64,000 nucleotides of DNA from JBDFMH01 sp047238125 (GCF_047238125.1 NZ_JBDFMH010000001.1:1-64000); one strand, 5' to 3'. Counted from the stretch's first letter, positions 1-8,968 are shown. Notes: generated by a model not told the origin, from the sequence alone. Numbers and translations: made by a program.

Positions 1-857
1 CACTTCACCGGGATACGAAGGTAAGTGACACCGTTCGCTTCGGCCTCATTGAAATGGCCCGCGCGAATGTTGACCTGGATCGACGGCAGCAGGAGTTTGG
101 GCACGGAAAGTCCGGCATCGCGCTGCTCGCGCATGGCGACGAACTCGTCCTCGCTTACGCCGTCGTGGACGTGGACGCTCGATCGTCGCTGCTCACCCAC
201 CGTCGTCTCCCAGCGATAATCGTCGCGACCTGGAGCCTTGTAGTCGTGGCATAGGAACAGCCGCGTCTCGTCGGGCAGAGCGAGTAGCCGGCGGATCGAT
301 CGATAGAGCGTACGCGCGTCTCCGCCTGGGAAGTCGGCACGGGCGGTGCCATAATCAGGCATGAATAGGGTATCGCCAACGAAGGCCGCATCGCCAATTA
401 GATAAGCGACATCGGCCGGCGTGTGGCCGGGGACGTGCAGGACATCGACTTGCAGTCCGCCGATCGCGAAGCGGTCGCCATCGTAGAACAGCCGGTCGAA
501 ATCCGATCCGTCCGTCCGCAGGTCGTCCATCGCGAACACGGGGCGAAAGATTTTCTGAACGTCGCGAATATGCGCACCGATCCCGATACAAGCGCTGGTG
601 TGCGCCTTGATAAAGGGTGCTGCCGACAGGTGATCGGCATGGGCATGCGTTTCCAGCACGATCGCGATCCGCCAGTTCTGCTCGCGGGCGAAGGCGATGA
701 TACGCTCGGCCGAGCGCGTATCGGCGACGCCGCTCGCCATGTCGAAGTCGAGCACCGGATCGATCACCGCCGCGGTCCGCGTCGTGGGATCGCCGACGAG
801 GTAGCTGATCGTGTTCGTCGGTTCGTCGAAGAACGCCTCGATGAAGGGCTCAGTCAT
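1..857 (-). CDS. persulfide dioxygenase-like MBL-fold hydrolase (3' truncated by window edge)
   Basis: The minus-strand frame is open from 857 to the window edge, about 285 residues with no stop. It is a metallo-beta-lactamase-fold protein of the ETHE1/Blh type. THAHADHLSAA (His71, His73, Asp75, His76), HVPGHTPADV (His145), GDTLF (Asp162) and LCHDY (His204) are the expected metal ligands. Known family members oxidise glutathione persulfide to sulfite. Two in-frame ATGs lie at 860 and 857; the GGAGG at 864-868 is spaced better for 857. It is divergent from an ArsR-type repressor with about 70 bases between them, the classic bigR-blh arrangement. The substrate is inferred from family and context. 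Confidence 0.85.
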   Translation of the reverse strand, partial: MTEPFIEAFFDEPTNTISYLVGDPTTRTAAVIDPVLDFDMASGVADTRSAERIIAFAREQNWRIAIVLETHAHADHLSAAPFIKAHTSACIGIGAHIRDVQKIFRPVFAMDDLRTDGSDFDRLFYDGDRFAIGGLQVDVLHVPGHTPADVAYLIGDAAFVGDTLFMPDYGTARADFPGGDARTLYRSIRRLLALPDETRLFLCHDYKAPGRDDYRWETTVGEQRRSSVHVHDGVSEDEFVAMREQRDAGLSVPKLLLPSIQVNIRAGHFNEAEANGVTYLRIPVK

Positions 858-873
858 CATTTCCTCCGTTAGC

Positions 874-925
874 ACTTGCTAATATATTAGGCAATGCTAT
901 ATAAGCAATATCTAATGGAGTAGCG
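874..925. promoter_or_regulatory. divergent AT-rich promoter/operator for the persulfide module
   Basis: The gap between the MBL gene and the ArsR-type gene is much more AT-rich than its surroundings. It holds the perfect 12-bp palindrome CTAATATATTAG at 879-890 inside the near-palindrome TTGCTAATATATTAGGCAA (876-894). A second AT-rich stretch, GCTATATAAGC, follows at 896-906. BigR/SqrR repressors bind AT-rich dyads between divergent targets, so this is the probable operator for both directions. The exact protected bases cannot be told from sequence. Confidence 0.6.
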
Positions 926-1243
926 ATGATGCTTAAATCGCCGATGGACCTGCCGACATTCGAAGCGAAGGCCGGACAGGTGGCCGACACGCTGAAGGCG
1001 ATTAGCAATGCGCGCCGGCTGATGCTGCTGTGCAAGCTGGTCGAGCATGGCGAGGTAACGGTCGGTGATCTGGCGCGCGATGTCGGCCTGTCGCAGTCGG
1101 CTTGCTCGCAGCACCTCGCGAAGATGCGCAACGAGGGCCTCGTCACCTACCGGCGAGAGAGCCAGACGCTCTGGTACGCCATTGCCGACCCGCGCGTCGA
1201 AACGCTGCTCGCCACCCTCTACCAGCTCTATTGCAAGGATTGA
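926..1243 (+). CDS. ArsR/SmtB-family repressor, BigR/SqrR-type persulfide sensor
   Basis: A 105-residue winged-helix repressor. The recognition helix is VGLSQSACSQHLAKMR (about 53-68), followed by the wing LVTYRRESQTLWYAI. Cys36 (LMLLCKL) and Cys103 (YQLYCKD) fall where BigR and SqrR carry the pair of redox cysteines that form a tetrasulfide link and release DNA. Cys60 in the recognition helix is extra. A GGAG at 917-920 serves ATG 926 or 929. The gene is transcribed towards the rhodanese and TauE genes and is divergent from the persulfide dioxygenase. Regulation by sulfane sulfur is inferred from family and context. Confidence 0.85.
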   Translation: MMLKSPMDLPTFEAKAGQVADTLKAISNARRLMLLCKLVEHGEVTVGDLARDVGLSQSACSQHLAKMRNEGLVTYRRESQTLWYAIADPRVETLLATLYQLYCKD

Positions 1244-1247
1244 TGCG

Positions 1248-1766
1248 ATGACGCTTGCGACCCTTTCCCCCGCCGACACCCGAGCAGCGATCGATGCCGG
1301 TGCGCGGCTGATCGACATTCGCGGTGCCGACGAGCATGCGCGCGAGCGCATCCCCGGCGCGCTGAACGTGCCGCTCGACCGGATCGGCGACCTGCCGCGC
1401 GACGGCCGCCCGGTCGTCTTTCACTGCAAGTCGGGAATGCGCACTGCTACCAATGCGGCTCCACTTGGCGCAGCAGCGGGCGGCGCCCCAGCCTACATCC
1501 TTGGGGGTGGTTTGGATGCGTGGCGAACGGCCGGGCAACCCATCATCGCCGATCGATCGCAGCCGCTTGAGATCATGCGGCAGGTCCAGATCGCCGCCGG
1601 CGTGCTGGTGCTGCTCGGCGTGCTGCTGGGCATGTTCGTCGCGCCTGGTTTCTTCGGCCTTTCCGCCTTCGTCGGCGCAGGGTTGATGTTCGCCGGTGTG
1701 ACGGGGTGGTGCGGTATGGCCAACTTGCTGCAGCTCATGCCGTGGAATCGACGCGCGGTCGCCTGA
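1248..1766 (+). CDS. rhodanese domain fused to DUF2892 membrane tail
   Basis: 172 residues from ATG 1248, four bases after the repressor stop; the open frame extends further upstream but only inside the repressor gene. Residues 1-105 form a rhodanese domain with active-site loop HCKSGMR (Cys60) and the LIDIRGADEH entry motif. Residues 115-165 hold two hydrophobic helices ending GWCGMANLLQLMPW, a DUF2892 (YgaP-like) module. It probably transfers sulfane sulfur at the inner membrane, taking persulfide sulfur from or to the MBL enzyme upstream. Confidence 0.85.
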   Translation: MTLATLSPADTRAAIDAGARLIDIRGADEHARERIPGALNVPLDRIGDLPRDGRPVVFHCKSGMRTATNAAPLGAAAGGAPAYILGGGLDAWRTAGQPIIADRSQPLEIMRQVQIAAGVLVLLGVLLGMFVAPGFFGLSAFVGAGLMFAGVTGWCGMANLLQLMPWNRRAVA

Positions 1767-1773
1767 AGCGAGC

Positions 1774-2550
1774 ATGGACGCCACTATCCCCGTCGCGCTC
1801 GCATCAGGCGGTGTGATCGGCCTGATCCTGGGTCTGGTGGGTGGGGGCGGGTCGATTCTTGCCGTGCCGCTCCTGATCTATGTCGTCGGGATCGGTTCGC
1901 CGCACGCCGCGATCGGGACGGCCGCTGTCGCCGTGACTGTTAACGGGCTCGCCAGTTTGATCGGCCATGCCCGCGCTGGCCGTGTGAAGTGGCGGTGCGC
2001 CGGCGTGTTTGCGGTTTCGGGCATGATAGGCGCGGCGCTTGGAGCAGAGTTGGGCAAGGCGTTCGACGGCAAGCGGTTGCTCTTCCTGTTCGGGGCCTTG
2101 ATGATGGGTGTCGGTCTGACGATGCTGCGCAAGCGCCGTATCGCGGAAGCACCCGACGTGCGGCTGACCCGTGAAAGCGCCGCTACGCTGCTACCGCGGC
2201 TCGTTCCGATCGGGCTGGGCGTGGGGCTTGCCGCCGGATTCTTCGGGATCGGGGGCGGATTCCTGATCGTCCCGGGGCTGATCTTGGCGACTGCCATGCC
2301 GCTGCCGTTTGCGATCGGCACGTCGCTGGTCGTCGTCAGTGCGCTTGGACTGACGACTGCAACCTCGTATGCCCTGTCGGGTCTGGTGGATTGGCGCATG
2401 ACCGTGTTGCTGGTCATGGGTGGCATCATCGGTGCAATCATCGGTATCGCACTGGGAAAGGTTCTCGGTGCTCGAAAGCGTCTGTTCGAACGCGGATTTG
2501 CCGCTGTGGTGATCGCGATCGGGGCGTACATCACTGCGTCATCCATCTGA
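1774..2550 (+). CDS. TauE/SafE-family sulfite/sulfonate exporter
   Basis: 258 residues, strongly hydrophobic, with the paired glycine-rich repeats of the family: GLILGLVGGGGSILAVPLL near the start and GLAAGFFGIGGGFLIVPGL near residue 155. About eight membrane segments. It starts 7 bases after the rhodanese stop, so it is probably co-transcribed. In the bigR-type modules of other proteobacteria a TauE protein is proposed to export sulfite made by persulfide dioxygenase; that role here is inferred from position. Confidence 0.85.
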   Translation: MDATIPVALASGGVIGLILGLVGGGGSILAVPLLIYVVGIGSPHAAIGTAAVAVTVNGLASLIGHARAGRVKWRCAGVFAVSGMIGAALGAELGKAFDGKRLLFLFGALMMGVGLTMLRKRRIAEAPDVRLTRESAATLLPRLVPIGLGVGLAAGFFGIGGGFLIVPGLILATAMPLPFAIGTSLVVVSALGLTTATSYALSGLVDWRMTVLLVMGGIIGAIIGIALGKVLGARKRLFERGFAAVVIAIGAYITASSI

Positions 2551-2618
2551 GTCGCGCCGTTTCACACCATCGATCCACCCGGTTCCCTCGCGCCTAGGCC
2601 CGCGCTAATCCATCGCGC

Positions 2619-4730
2619 ATGACCGCACCGCGCCTTGCCGATCCTGCCGCTGAACTCGCCTGGCTCGCCGCGGAGATCGCGCGGCATGATCGGTTGTATC
2701 ATGATGGCGATGCGCCCGAGATTTCGGATGCGGACTATGATGCGCTGCGCCGGCGCAATGCCGATCTGGAGGCCGCGCATCCCGATCTGGTGCGCGCCGA
2801 TTCGCCCAGCCGCACGGTCGGGCACGCGCCGTCCTCGCCGCTCGCCAAGGTCGCGCATGCGCGGCCGATGCTGAGCCTGGACAACGCATTTTCGGACGAG
2901 GAGGTGATCGAGTTCGTCGATCGCGTGCGGCGCTTCCTGAAGCTGGCAGCGGACGAACCCGTGGCGCTGACCGCGGAGCCCAAGATCGACGGCCTGTCCT
3001 GCTCGCTGCGCTACGAGGGTGGCACCCTGGTGCGCGCGCTGACCCGCGGCGATGGCGCGGTGGGTGAGGATGTGACGCCCAATGTCCGCACCATCGCCGA
3101 TATCCCCGCGACGATCCCGGTGGCAGGCGTGTTCGAGGTGCGCGGCGAAATCTATATGGCGAAGGCCGATTTCGCCGCGCTCAACGCCCGGCTGCTGGCA
3201 GAGGCGGAAGATCCGGCGAAGGCGCGCCAGTTCGCCAACCCGCGCAATGCGGCGGCCGGATCGCTGCGGCAGAAGGATGCCGCCGTCACCGCCGATCGCC
3301 CGTTGCGCTTCCTGGCGCATGGCTGGGGTGAGGCGGATACGCTGCCGGCCGACAGCCAGGCGGGGATGATGGCCGCGATCGCGGGCTGGGGCCTGCCGGT
3401 GGCGGACCTCTTTGCGCGGGTGGAGACGGTGGCGGCCGCGCTCGCCCATTATCGCGCGATCGAAGCGGCGCGCGCCGATCTGCCGTTCGATATCGATGGC
3501 GTGGTCTACAAGGTCGATCGGCTCGACTGGCAGGCCCGGCTGGGGCAGGTGGCGCGGGCGCCGCGCTGGGCGCTGGCGCACAAATTCCCGGCCGAGCGCG
3601 CGCAGACCGTGCTGGAGCGGATCGACATCCAGGTCGGCCGCACCGGCAAGCTGACCCCGGTCGCACGGCTGACGCCGGTCACGGTCGGCGGCGTGGTGGT
3701 GACCAACGCCACGCTGCACAATGCCGACGAGATCGAGCGGCTGGGCGCGCGGCCCGGCGACCGCGTCGTCCTCCAGCGCGCGGGCGACGTGATCCCGCAG
3801 ATTGTCGAGAACCTGACCCGTGACGAGGATCGCCCGGCCTATACCTTCCCGCATGTCTGCCCCGAATGCGGATCGGCGGCGGATCGGGCACCGGGCGAGG
3901 TCGATTATCGCTGCACGGGCGGGCTGATCTGCCCGGCTCAGCGGGTGGAGCGGCTGCGCCATTTCGTGTCGCGCCATGCGCTCGACATCGAAGGGCTCGG
4001 CCTCGTCCATATCGAAAGCTTCTTCAGGGACGGGCTCGTCCAGTCGCCGCCCGACATCTTCCGGCTGACGAAGGAGACGCTGCTGGCGCGCGAGCGCTGG
4101 GCTGAGGTTTCGGCCGCCAACCTGATCCGTGCGATCGACGATAAGCGTGCGCCGCCGCTCGATCGTTTTCTGTTCGCGCTCGGCATCCGCCATGTCGGCG
4201 AGGTGACCGCCCGCGATCTGGCGCGGCGCTATCGCAGCTGGGATGGCTTCCAGGCGGTGATCGATCGTGCGCTGGCGGCGCAGGCGGCGTTCGTGCCCGC
4301 AGTGGGGGAAGGCGAGGACAAGCAGCTCGCCCGGCTGGCGAAGGAACTGGCCGCGATCGTCGAGACGCCGGGGGTGGGGCCCGAGGTGGCGCTGGCGCTG
4401 GTCGACTTCTTTGCCGAGCCGCACAACCAGGCAGTGGTCGCCGATCTGCTCGGCCAGCTGCGCCCGGCCGACGTGATCCACGAGACGCGCGCCTCGTCCG
4501 TCAGCGGCAAGACGGTCGTGTTCACCGGCACGTTGGAGACGCTGTCGCGCGACGAGGCGAAGGCGCAGGCAGAGGCGCTGGGCGCCAAGGTGGCAGGATC
4601 GGTTTCAGCGAAAACGGACCTCGTCGTGGCCGGGCCTGGTGCGGGCTCGAAGCTAAAAAAGGCAGCCGATCTGGGCATTTCCGTGATCGACGAGGCGCAG
4701 TGGGCGGAGATCGTATCCACCGCTGGCTGA
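2619..4730 (+). CDS. ligA: NAD-dependent DNA ligase
   Basis: 703 residues, full length for bacterial LigA. The N-terminal Ia domain has HDRLYHD. The adenylation domain carries the KxDG motif EPKIDGLSC with the adenylated Lys122. An OB-fold is followed by a four-cysteine zinc finger (CPECG about residue 413, then YRC and ICPAQ), helix-hairpin-helix repeats (FALGIRHVGE; VETPGVGPEVALAL) and a C-terminal BRCT domain (GKTVVFTGTLETLSRDEAK). It seals nicks in replication and repair. ATG 2619 gives the standard N-terminus. It stands alone between the sulfur module and the kinase. Confidence 0.97.
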   Translation: MTAPRLADPAAELAWLAAEIARHDRLYHDGDAPEISDADYDALRRRNADLEAAHPDLVRADSPSRTVGHAPSSPLAKVAHARPMLSLDNAFSDEEVIEFVDRVRRFLKLAADEPVALTAEPKIDGLSCSLRYEGGTLVRALTRGDGAVGEDVTPNVRTIADIPATIPVAGVFEVRGEIYMAKADFAALNARLLAEAEDPAKARQFANPRNAAAGSLRQKDAAVTADRPLRFLAHGWGEADTLPADSQAGMMAAIAGWGLPVADLFARVETVAAALAHYRAIEAARADLPFDIDGVVYKVDRLDWQARLGQVARAPRWALAHKFPAERAQTVLERIDIQVGRTGKLTPVARLTPVTVGGVVVTNATLHNADEIERLGARPGDRVVLQRAGDVIPQIVENLTRDEDRPAYTFPHVCPECGSAADRAPGEVDYRCTGGLICPAQRVERLRHFVSRHALDIEGLGLVHIESFFRDGLVQSPPDIFRLTKETLLARERWAEVSAANLIRAIDDKRAPPLDRFLFALGIRHVGEVTARDLARRYRSWDGFQAVIDRALAAQAAFVPAVGEGEDKQLARLAKELAAIVETPGVGPEVALALVDFFAEPHNQAVVADLLGQLRPADVIHETRASSVSGKTVVFTGTLETLSRDEAKAQAEALGAKVAGSVSAKTDLVVAGPGAGSKLKKAADLGISVIDEAQWAEIVSTAG

Positions 4731-4770
4731 TCCGCTTGCGTCGCGCCGCGGTTCCGGCCAAGTCTCGAGC

Positions 4771-6651
4771 ATGCCATCGGCCTTTGGCGATCGTCGCTTC
4801 CCGATCTTTCCCGTCGCCGGCCTGGCGATGGTCATCCTTGCCGTACTTGCCGCAATTTGGCTGATTCGCGCACAGGACGAGGCGAGCGCGCTGGTGCGCC
4901 ACACGATCGAAGTTGAGCTGTCGGTCACCCGCGCGGTGGAGCGGGTGCGTGCGATCGAGTCAGCGCATCGTGGCTATCTGATCGCCGGGAACGCGGAATA
5001 TGTCGCGGATCTGGAGCGTGCCCGCACCGGCGTTCAATCCGATCTGGATGATCTGCGCCAGCTGATCTCTGACAATCCGGTGCAGCGCGCGAACCTCGAC
5101 CGGCTGACCCCGCTCGTCCGCCAGAAGATCGCTTTCGCCGATTCCGGGGTCGCCGCGATGCAGGGGCAGGATCGTCAGGCGGCGCTGACCATGATCGAGA
5201 CCGGGCGCGGCAAGCAGCTGATGACAGCGGTCCGCGAGGCGGTGGATGCGATGCTGAAGGAAGAGGAGCGGCTGCTGGCGATCCGCGTGGCCGAGACGCG
5301 GTGGCTCGTCGGTGCGGTCGGCGTGGGGCTGGCCGCCGCACTCGTGCTGGTGATCGCAGTTGCCTATGTGACGGTGAAGGATGCGCAGGGCCGGTTCGTC
5401 GAGCTGGAGCGCGCGCGCGACGAAGCGCGGCTAGCGGCGATCGCGACCCAGGCCGAGATGGACGGTCGCGAGAAGGCCGAGGCGCAGCTGCGCCAGATGC
5501 AGAAGATGGAATCGATCGGCCAGCTGACCGGCGGGATCGCGCATGATTTCAACAATATGCTGGCGATCATCATCGGCAGCCTGGACATGGCGATGCGCCG
5601 CCGCAACGATGCCGAAAAGGTCGACCGGTGCCTGGCCAATGCCCGTGACGGGGCCGAGCGCGCAGCGGCGCTGACGGCGCGGCTACTGGCCTTCTCGCGC
5701 CAATCGCCGCTGGCGCCGGTCGCGCTCGATCCCAATCGGCTGGTGGCTGGCATGTCGGAATTGCTGCGCCGGACGCTGGGCGAGGCGATCTCTGTCGAAA
5801 CGGTCCTGGCAGGCGGGCTCTGGCGCACCTTCGCCGATCCCGGCATGCTGGAAAATGCGCTGCTGAACCTGGCGGTCAACGCGCGTGATGCGATGCCCGA
5901 AGGTGGCCGGCTGACGATCGAGACCGCCAACGCCCATCTCGACGACGATTATGCGCGCGCCCACCAGGATGTGATACCCGGCCAATACGCGCTGATCAGC
6001 GTCACCGACAGTGGCCAGGGCATGAGCGCCGATACGATCGAGCGCGCATTCGATCCGTTCTTCACCACCAAGGCGATCGGCAAGGGGACCGGGTTGGGGC
6101 TGAGCCAGGTGTTCGGCTTCGTCAAGCAGTCCGGCGGGCATGTCTCGATCTATTCGGAACCCGGGCGCGGCACCACGCTGAAGCTGTATCTGCCGCGCTT
6201 CAGCGGGCCACTGCCCGAGGATCGCATCGCCGGGAGCGACGATATGGCGCTGCCCGAGGGCCGTGCCGACGAGATCATCCTGGTGGTGGAGGACGAGCAG
6301 CGCGTGCGCCATTTCTCGGTCGATGCGCTACGCGAGCTCGGCTACACCGCGATCTCGGCCGGCAGCGGTGCCGAAGCGTTGATCCTGCTTCGCGAGCAGC
6401 CCTCGATCGCGTTGCTGTTCACCGATGTCGTGATGCCCGAGATGGACGGCCGTCGCCTGGCCGACGCTGCGCTGCACGAGCGGCCGGGACTGCGGGTTCT
6501 CTATACGACCGGCTATACCCGCAACGCCGTGGTGCATAACGGCATGCTGGACGCTGGCGTCGCCTTCCTGCCCAAGCCGTTCACCATCGCGCAACTCGCC
6601 CGCAAGGTACGCGAAGTGCTGGACGGACGCGGCGCCAACCGGCCCAATTGA
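4771..6651 (+). CDS. CHASE3 hybrid sensor histidine kinase with C-terminal receiver
   Basis: 626 residues. A membrane helix at about 11-31, a periplasmic CHASE3-like helical domain (GYLIAG motif near residue 68) and a second helix at about 175-200. A coiled coil leads to HisKA with H-box GGIAHDFNN (His near 257). HATPase motifs follow: N box LLNLAVNARDAMPEGG, G1 DSGQGM, F box DPFFTTK and G2 GTGLGLSQVFG. A receiver domain near 505-620 has phospho-acceptor in FTDVVMPEMD (Asp near 552) and Lys in LPKPF. No cognate regulator lies nearby, so signal and output are unknown. Confidence 0.92.
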   Translation: MPSAFGDRRFPIFPVAGLAMVILAVLAAIWLIRAQDEASALVRHTIEVELSVTRAVERVRAIESAHRGYLIAGNAEYVADLERARTGVQSDLDDLRQLISDNPVQRANLDRLTPLVRQKIAFADSGVAAMQGQDRQAALTMIETGRGKQLMTAVREAVDAMLKEEERLLAIRVAETRWLVGAVGVGLAAALVLVIAVAYVTVKDAQGRFVELERARDEARLAAIATQAEMDGREKAEAQLRQMQKMESIGQLTGGIAHDFNNMLAIIIGSLDMAMRRRNDAEKVDRCLANARDGAERAAALTARLLAFSRQSPLAPVALDPNRLVAGMSELLRRTLGEAISVETVLAGGLWRTFADPGMLENALLNLAVNARDAMPEGGRLTIETANAHLDDDYARAHQDVIPGQYALISVTDSGQGMSADTIERAFDPFFTTKAIGKGTGLGLSQVFGFVKQSGGHVSIYSEPGRGTTLKLYLPRFSGPLPEDRIAGSDDMALPEGRADEIILVVEDEQRVRHFSVDALRELGYTAISAGSGAEALILLREQPSIALLFTDVVMPEMDGRRLADAALHERPGLRVLYTTGYTRNAVVHNGMLDAGVAFLPKPFTIAQLARKVREVLDGRGANRPN

Positions 6652-6678
6652 TTTCCCTCGTGCCCGATCTTTGCTAAC

Positions 6679-6696
6679 TGGTATCGATGGATACCA
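6679..6696 (+). promoter_or_regulatory. perfect 7-bp dyad enclosing the phhA start codon
   Basis: TGGTATC (6679-6685) and GATACCA (6690-6696) are perfect inverted arms around the loop GATG, so the ATG at 6687-6689 lies inside the loop. No strong Shine-Dalgarno is visible upstream. It could be a translational hairpin or the DNA operator of a dimeric repressor. Confidence 0.5.
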
Positions 6697-7553
6697 ATTC
6701 CGCCTCTCCCCCGGATGGTGCCGCCGCCGACTGGACGGTGCCGCAGCACTGGGATCGCTTCTCGGCCGAGGATCATGCCGTCTGGGACATGCTGTTCGCG
6801 CGGCAGGCTGCACAGCTGCCCGGCCGCGCATCGCGCCGCTGGCTGGCTGGGCTGGACGTGCTGCGGCTGTCGAAGCCGGGCATTCCCGACTTCGCCGAAC
6901 TGAACGAGCGGCTGCACGCGGCGACGGGATGGCAGGTGGTGGCGGTGCCGGGGCTGGTGCCCGATGCGGTGTTTTTCGATCATCTCGCCAATCGGCGCTT
7001 TGTCGCGGGCAATTTCATCCGCCGTCGTGACCAGCTGGATTATCTGCAGGAACCGGACATATTCCACGATGTGTTCGGCCATGTGCCGATGCTGGCCGAT
7101 CCGGTGTTCGCCGATTATGCGCAGGCCTATGGCCAGGGGGGGCTGCGCTCGCTGGGGTTCGGCGCGCTGCACAAGCTGGCCCGGCTGTACTGGTACACGG
7201 TCGAATTCGGACTGGTGCAGGAAGATGGCGGCTTGCGCATCTATGGATCGGGGATCGTCTCCAGCCATGGCGAAAGCCGGTTCGCGCTGGATAGCGACAG
7301 CCCCCACCGGATCGGGTTCGATTTGCAGCGCGTGATGCGCACGAAGTATCGGATCGACGACTATCAGCAGAATTATTTTGTGATCGACAGCTTCGAGGCG
7401 TTGCTGAAGGCGACGGTCGAAACCGATTTCGCGCCGCTCTACGCCGAACTCGATGCGCTGGCCGATATCCCGCCCGGCGTGATCCTGGACGAGGACCGCG
7501 TGATCACGCGCGGCACCCAGGCCTATGCGCTGGACAAGGCCGCCGCCGGCTGA
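6687..7553 (+). CDS. phhA: phenylalanine 4-monooxygenase
   Basis: 288 residues, the size of bacterial pterin-dependent phenylalanine hydroxylases without a regulatory domain. The mononuclear iron site is visible: EPDIFHDVFGHVPML gives His127 and His132, and YTVEFGL gives Glu173. It converts phenylalanine to tyrosine with tetrahydropterin and oxygen. ATG 6687 is the start that gives a normal N-terminus (PQHWDRFSAEDHAVW). The pterin recycling enzyme phhB is not in the window. The start codon lies in an inverted repeat that may control expression. Confidence 0.95.
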   Translation: MDTNSASPPDGAAADWTVPQHWDRFSAEDHAVWDMLFARQAAQLPGRASRRWLAGLDVLRLSKPGIPDFAELNERLHAATGWQVVAVPGLVPDAVFFDHLANRRFVAGNFIRRRDQLDYLQEPDIFHDVFGHVPMLADPVFADYAQAYGQGGLRSLGFGALHKLARLYWYTVEFGLVQEDGGLRIYGSGIVSSHGESRFALDSDSPHRIGFDLQRVMRTKYRIDDYQQNYFVIDSFEALLKATVETDFAPLYAELDALADIPPGVILDEDRVITRGTQAYALDKAAAG

Positions 7554-7590
7554 CGCGGAACCGCGCCGAACGGCCGATCATTGTCGCGCG

Positions 7591-8319
7591 ATGACCAGGC
7601 TGTTCCATGTTTCCGACCTGCATTTCGGCCGCGCGGACGAGGCTGCGCTCGACTGGTTCGCACGGACGGTGCGGCAGGAGCGGCCCGATGCGGTGATCGT
7701 GACCGGTGATCTCACGATGCGGGCACGATCGGCCGAATATGAGGCGGCCACCACGTGGCTGCGCGGATTGGGCGTGCCGCTGTCGATCGAACCGGGCAAT
7801 CACGACCTGCCCTATTTCAACCCGATCGCGCGAATCTTCTCCCCCTACAAGCGCTACAAGCGGGTCGAGCGCGCGCTGGAGAAGCCGCTCGATATCAAGG
7901 GGATCTGGCTGGTGCCGCTGCGCACGACCGCGCGCGCACAGTGGCGGCTGAACTGGTCGTTCGGGATCGTGAACCGCCGCAGCCTGAAGGCTGCGCTGGC
8001 TCGGCTGCGGCGCTGCCCGCCCGATCATGTCGCGATTGTGGCGTGCCACCACCCGCTGGTCGACCAGGGGCTGGAAAGCGAAGGCCGCACCCGCCGCGGC
8101 GAAGCAGCACTGGCCCTGCTGGCCGAGGCCGGCGCAGATGCGGTGCTGTCCGGCCATGTCCACGACGCGTTCGACGTTCCCCACCGCATCGGCGACGCAA
8201 ATGTGCGGCTGATCGGCGCAGGTACGCTTTCGGAACGCGTTCGCGCGACGCGGCCCTCGTTCAACGAGTTGCGGATCGCGGACGGCGCGATCAGCGTGGC
8301 GACGCGAGAGATGGCGTGA
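7591..8319 (+). CDS. calcineurin-like metallophosphoesterase
   Basis: 242 residues from ATG 7591; the open frame extends upstream but the family motif begins at residue 5. Metal-binding motifs run in order: HVSDLHFGR (D-x-H), TGDLT (GD), EPGNHD (GNHD), ACHHPL (H) and SGHVHD (GHxH). The family includes cyclic-nucleotide phosphodiesterases (CpdA) and lipid or DNA phosphatases; the substrate here cannot be told. It follows phhA by 37 bases, so co-transcription is possible but no functional link is evident. Confidence 0.85.
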   Translation: MTRLFHVSDLHFGRADEAALDWFARTVRQERPDAVIVTGDLTMRARSAEYEAATTWLRGLGVPLSIEPGNHDLPYFNPIARIFSPYKRYKRVERALEKPLDIKGIWLVPLRTTARAQWRLNWSFGIVNRRSLKAALARLRRCPPDHVAIVACHHPLVDQGLESEGRTRRGEAALALLAEAGADAVLSGHVHDAFDVPHRIGDANVRLIGAGTLSERVRATRPSFNELRIADGAISVATREMA

Positions 8320-8328
8320 AAGCCTGAA

Positions 8329-8342
8329 CCCATCCCGATGGG
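8329..8342. terminator. short hairpin between convergent genes
   Basis: CCCAT (8329-8333) and ATGGG (8338-8342) pair around a CCCG loop in the 34-base gap between the phosphoesterase and KDPG aldolase genes, which converge here. The stem is only five pairs and no T-run follows, so termination is uncertain. Confidence 0.3.
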
Positions 8343-8353
8343 ATAGGAATGAT

Positions 8354-8968
8354 CTAGCGGGCAAACCCCGCCGCGTCCCGCGCGCGCGCCTCGATCGCCG
8401 CGGGGTCGATCGGGCCGCTGCCCACCAGCCAGCTGCCGCCGACGCACAGCACATGCGGATCGGAAAGCCAGCCCGGCGCGGTTTCGGCAGTGATGCCGCC
8501 CGTCGGGCAGAAGCGCACGTCACGGAACACCGCCGCGAATGCAGCCAGCGCCTTGCGACCGCCCGATGTTTCCGCCGGAAAGAACTTGAACCGGTCGAGC
8601 CCGAGATCCAGGCCCAGCATGATGTCCGCGGCGTTGGATATGCCGGGAAGGAACGGCATGCCGCTTGCGATCGCGGCCTTGCCGAGCTTCTTGGTCAGGC
8701 CGGGGCTGACGATGAAGTCCGCGCCGGCATCGATCGCGTGTTCCAGCCCATCTTTGTTCAACACCGTGCCGGCGCCCACGATCGCGCCGGGCACCGCTTT
8801 CATCGCGCGGATCGCATCCAGCGCGGCAGGCGTACGCAGCGTGACTTCCAACAGCGGCAGGCCGCCGGCCACCAGCGCCTCCGCGATCGGGCGGGCATCC
8901 TCGATCCGGTCGATCACCAGCACCGGGATGACGGGCGCTTTCTGCATCAGCTCTGTGATCGTCGGCAT
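8354..8968 (-). CDS. eda: 2-dehydro-3-deoxy-phosphogluconate (KDPG) aldolase
   Basis: 204 residues, the usual length for the class I KDPG/KHG aldolase. The catalytic Glu41 is in LLEVTLRT, and Schiff-base Lys128 is in FKFFPAE; the phosphate loop includes FCPTGGI. It splits KDPG into pyruvate and glyceraldehyde-3-phosphate in the Entner-Doudoroff pathway, the main sugar route in sphingomonads. The edd and zwf partners are not in the window. The start has an upstream GGAG-like site (CCAAGGAGACGCC before ATG). Confidence 0.95.
   Translation of the reverse strand: MPTITELMQKAPVIPVLVIDRIEDARPIAEALVAGGLPLLEVTLRTPAALDAIRAMKAVPGAIVGAGTVLNKDGLEHAIDAGADFIVSPGLTKKLGKAAIASGMPFLPGISNAADIMLGLDLGLDRFKFFPAETSGGRKALAAFAAVFRDVRFCPTGGITAETAPGWLSDPHVLCVGGSWLVGSGPIDPAAIEARARDAAGFAR

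Noticed and set aside
2562..4481. 639-codon open frame antisense to ligA
   Set aside because: It mirrors ligA codon structure in a GC-rich gene, is rich in Arg/His/Gln and has no recognisable domain.
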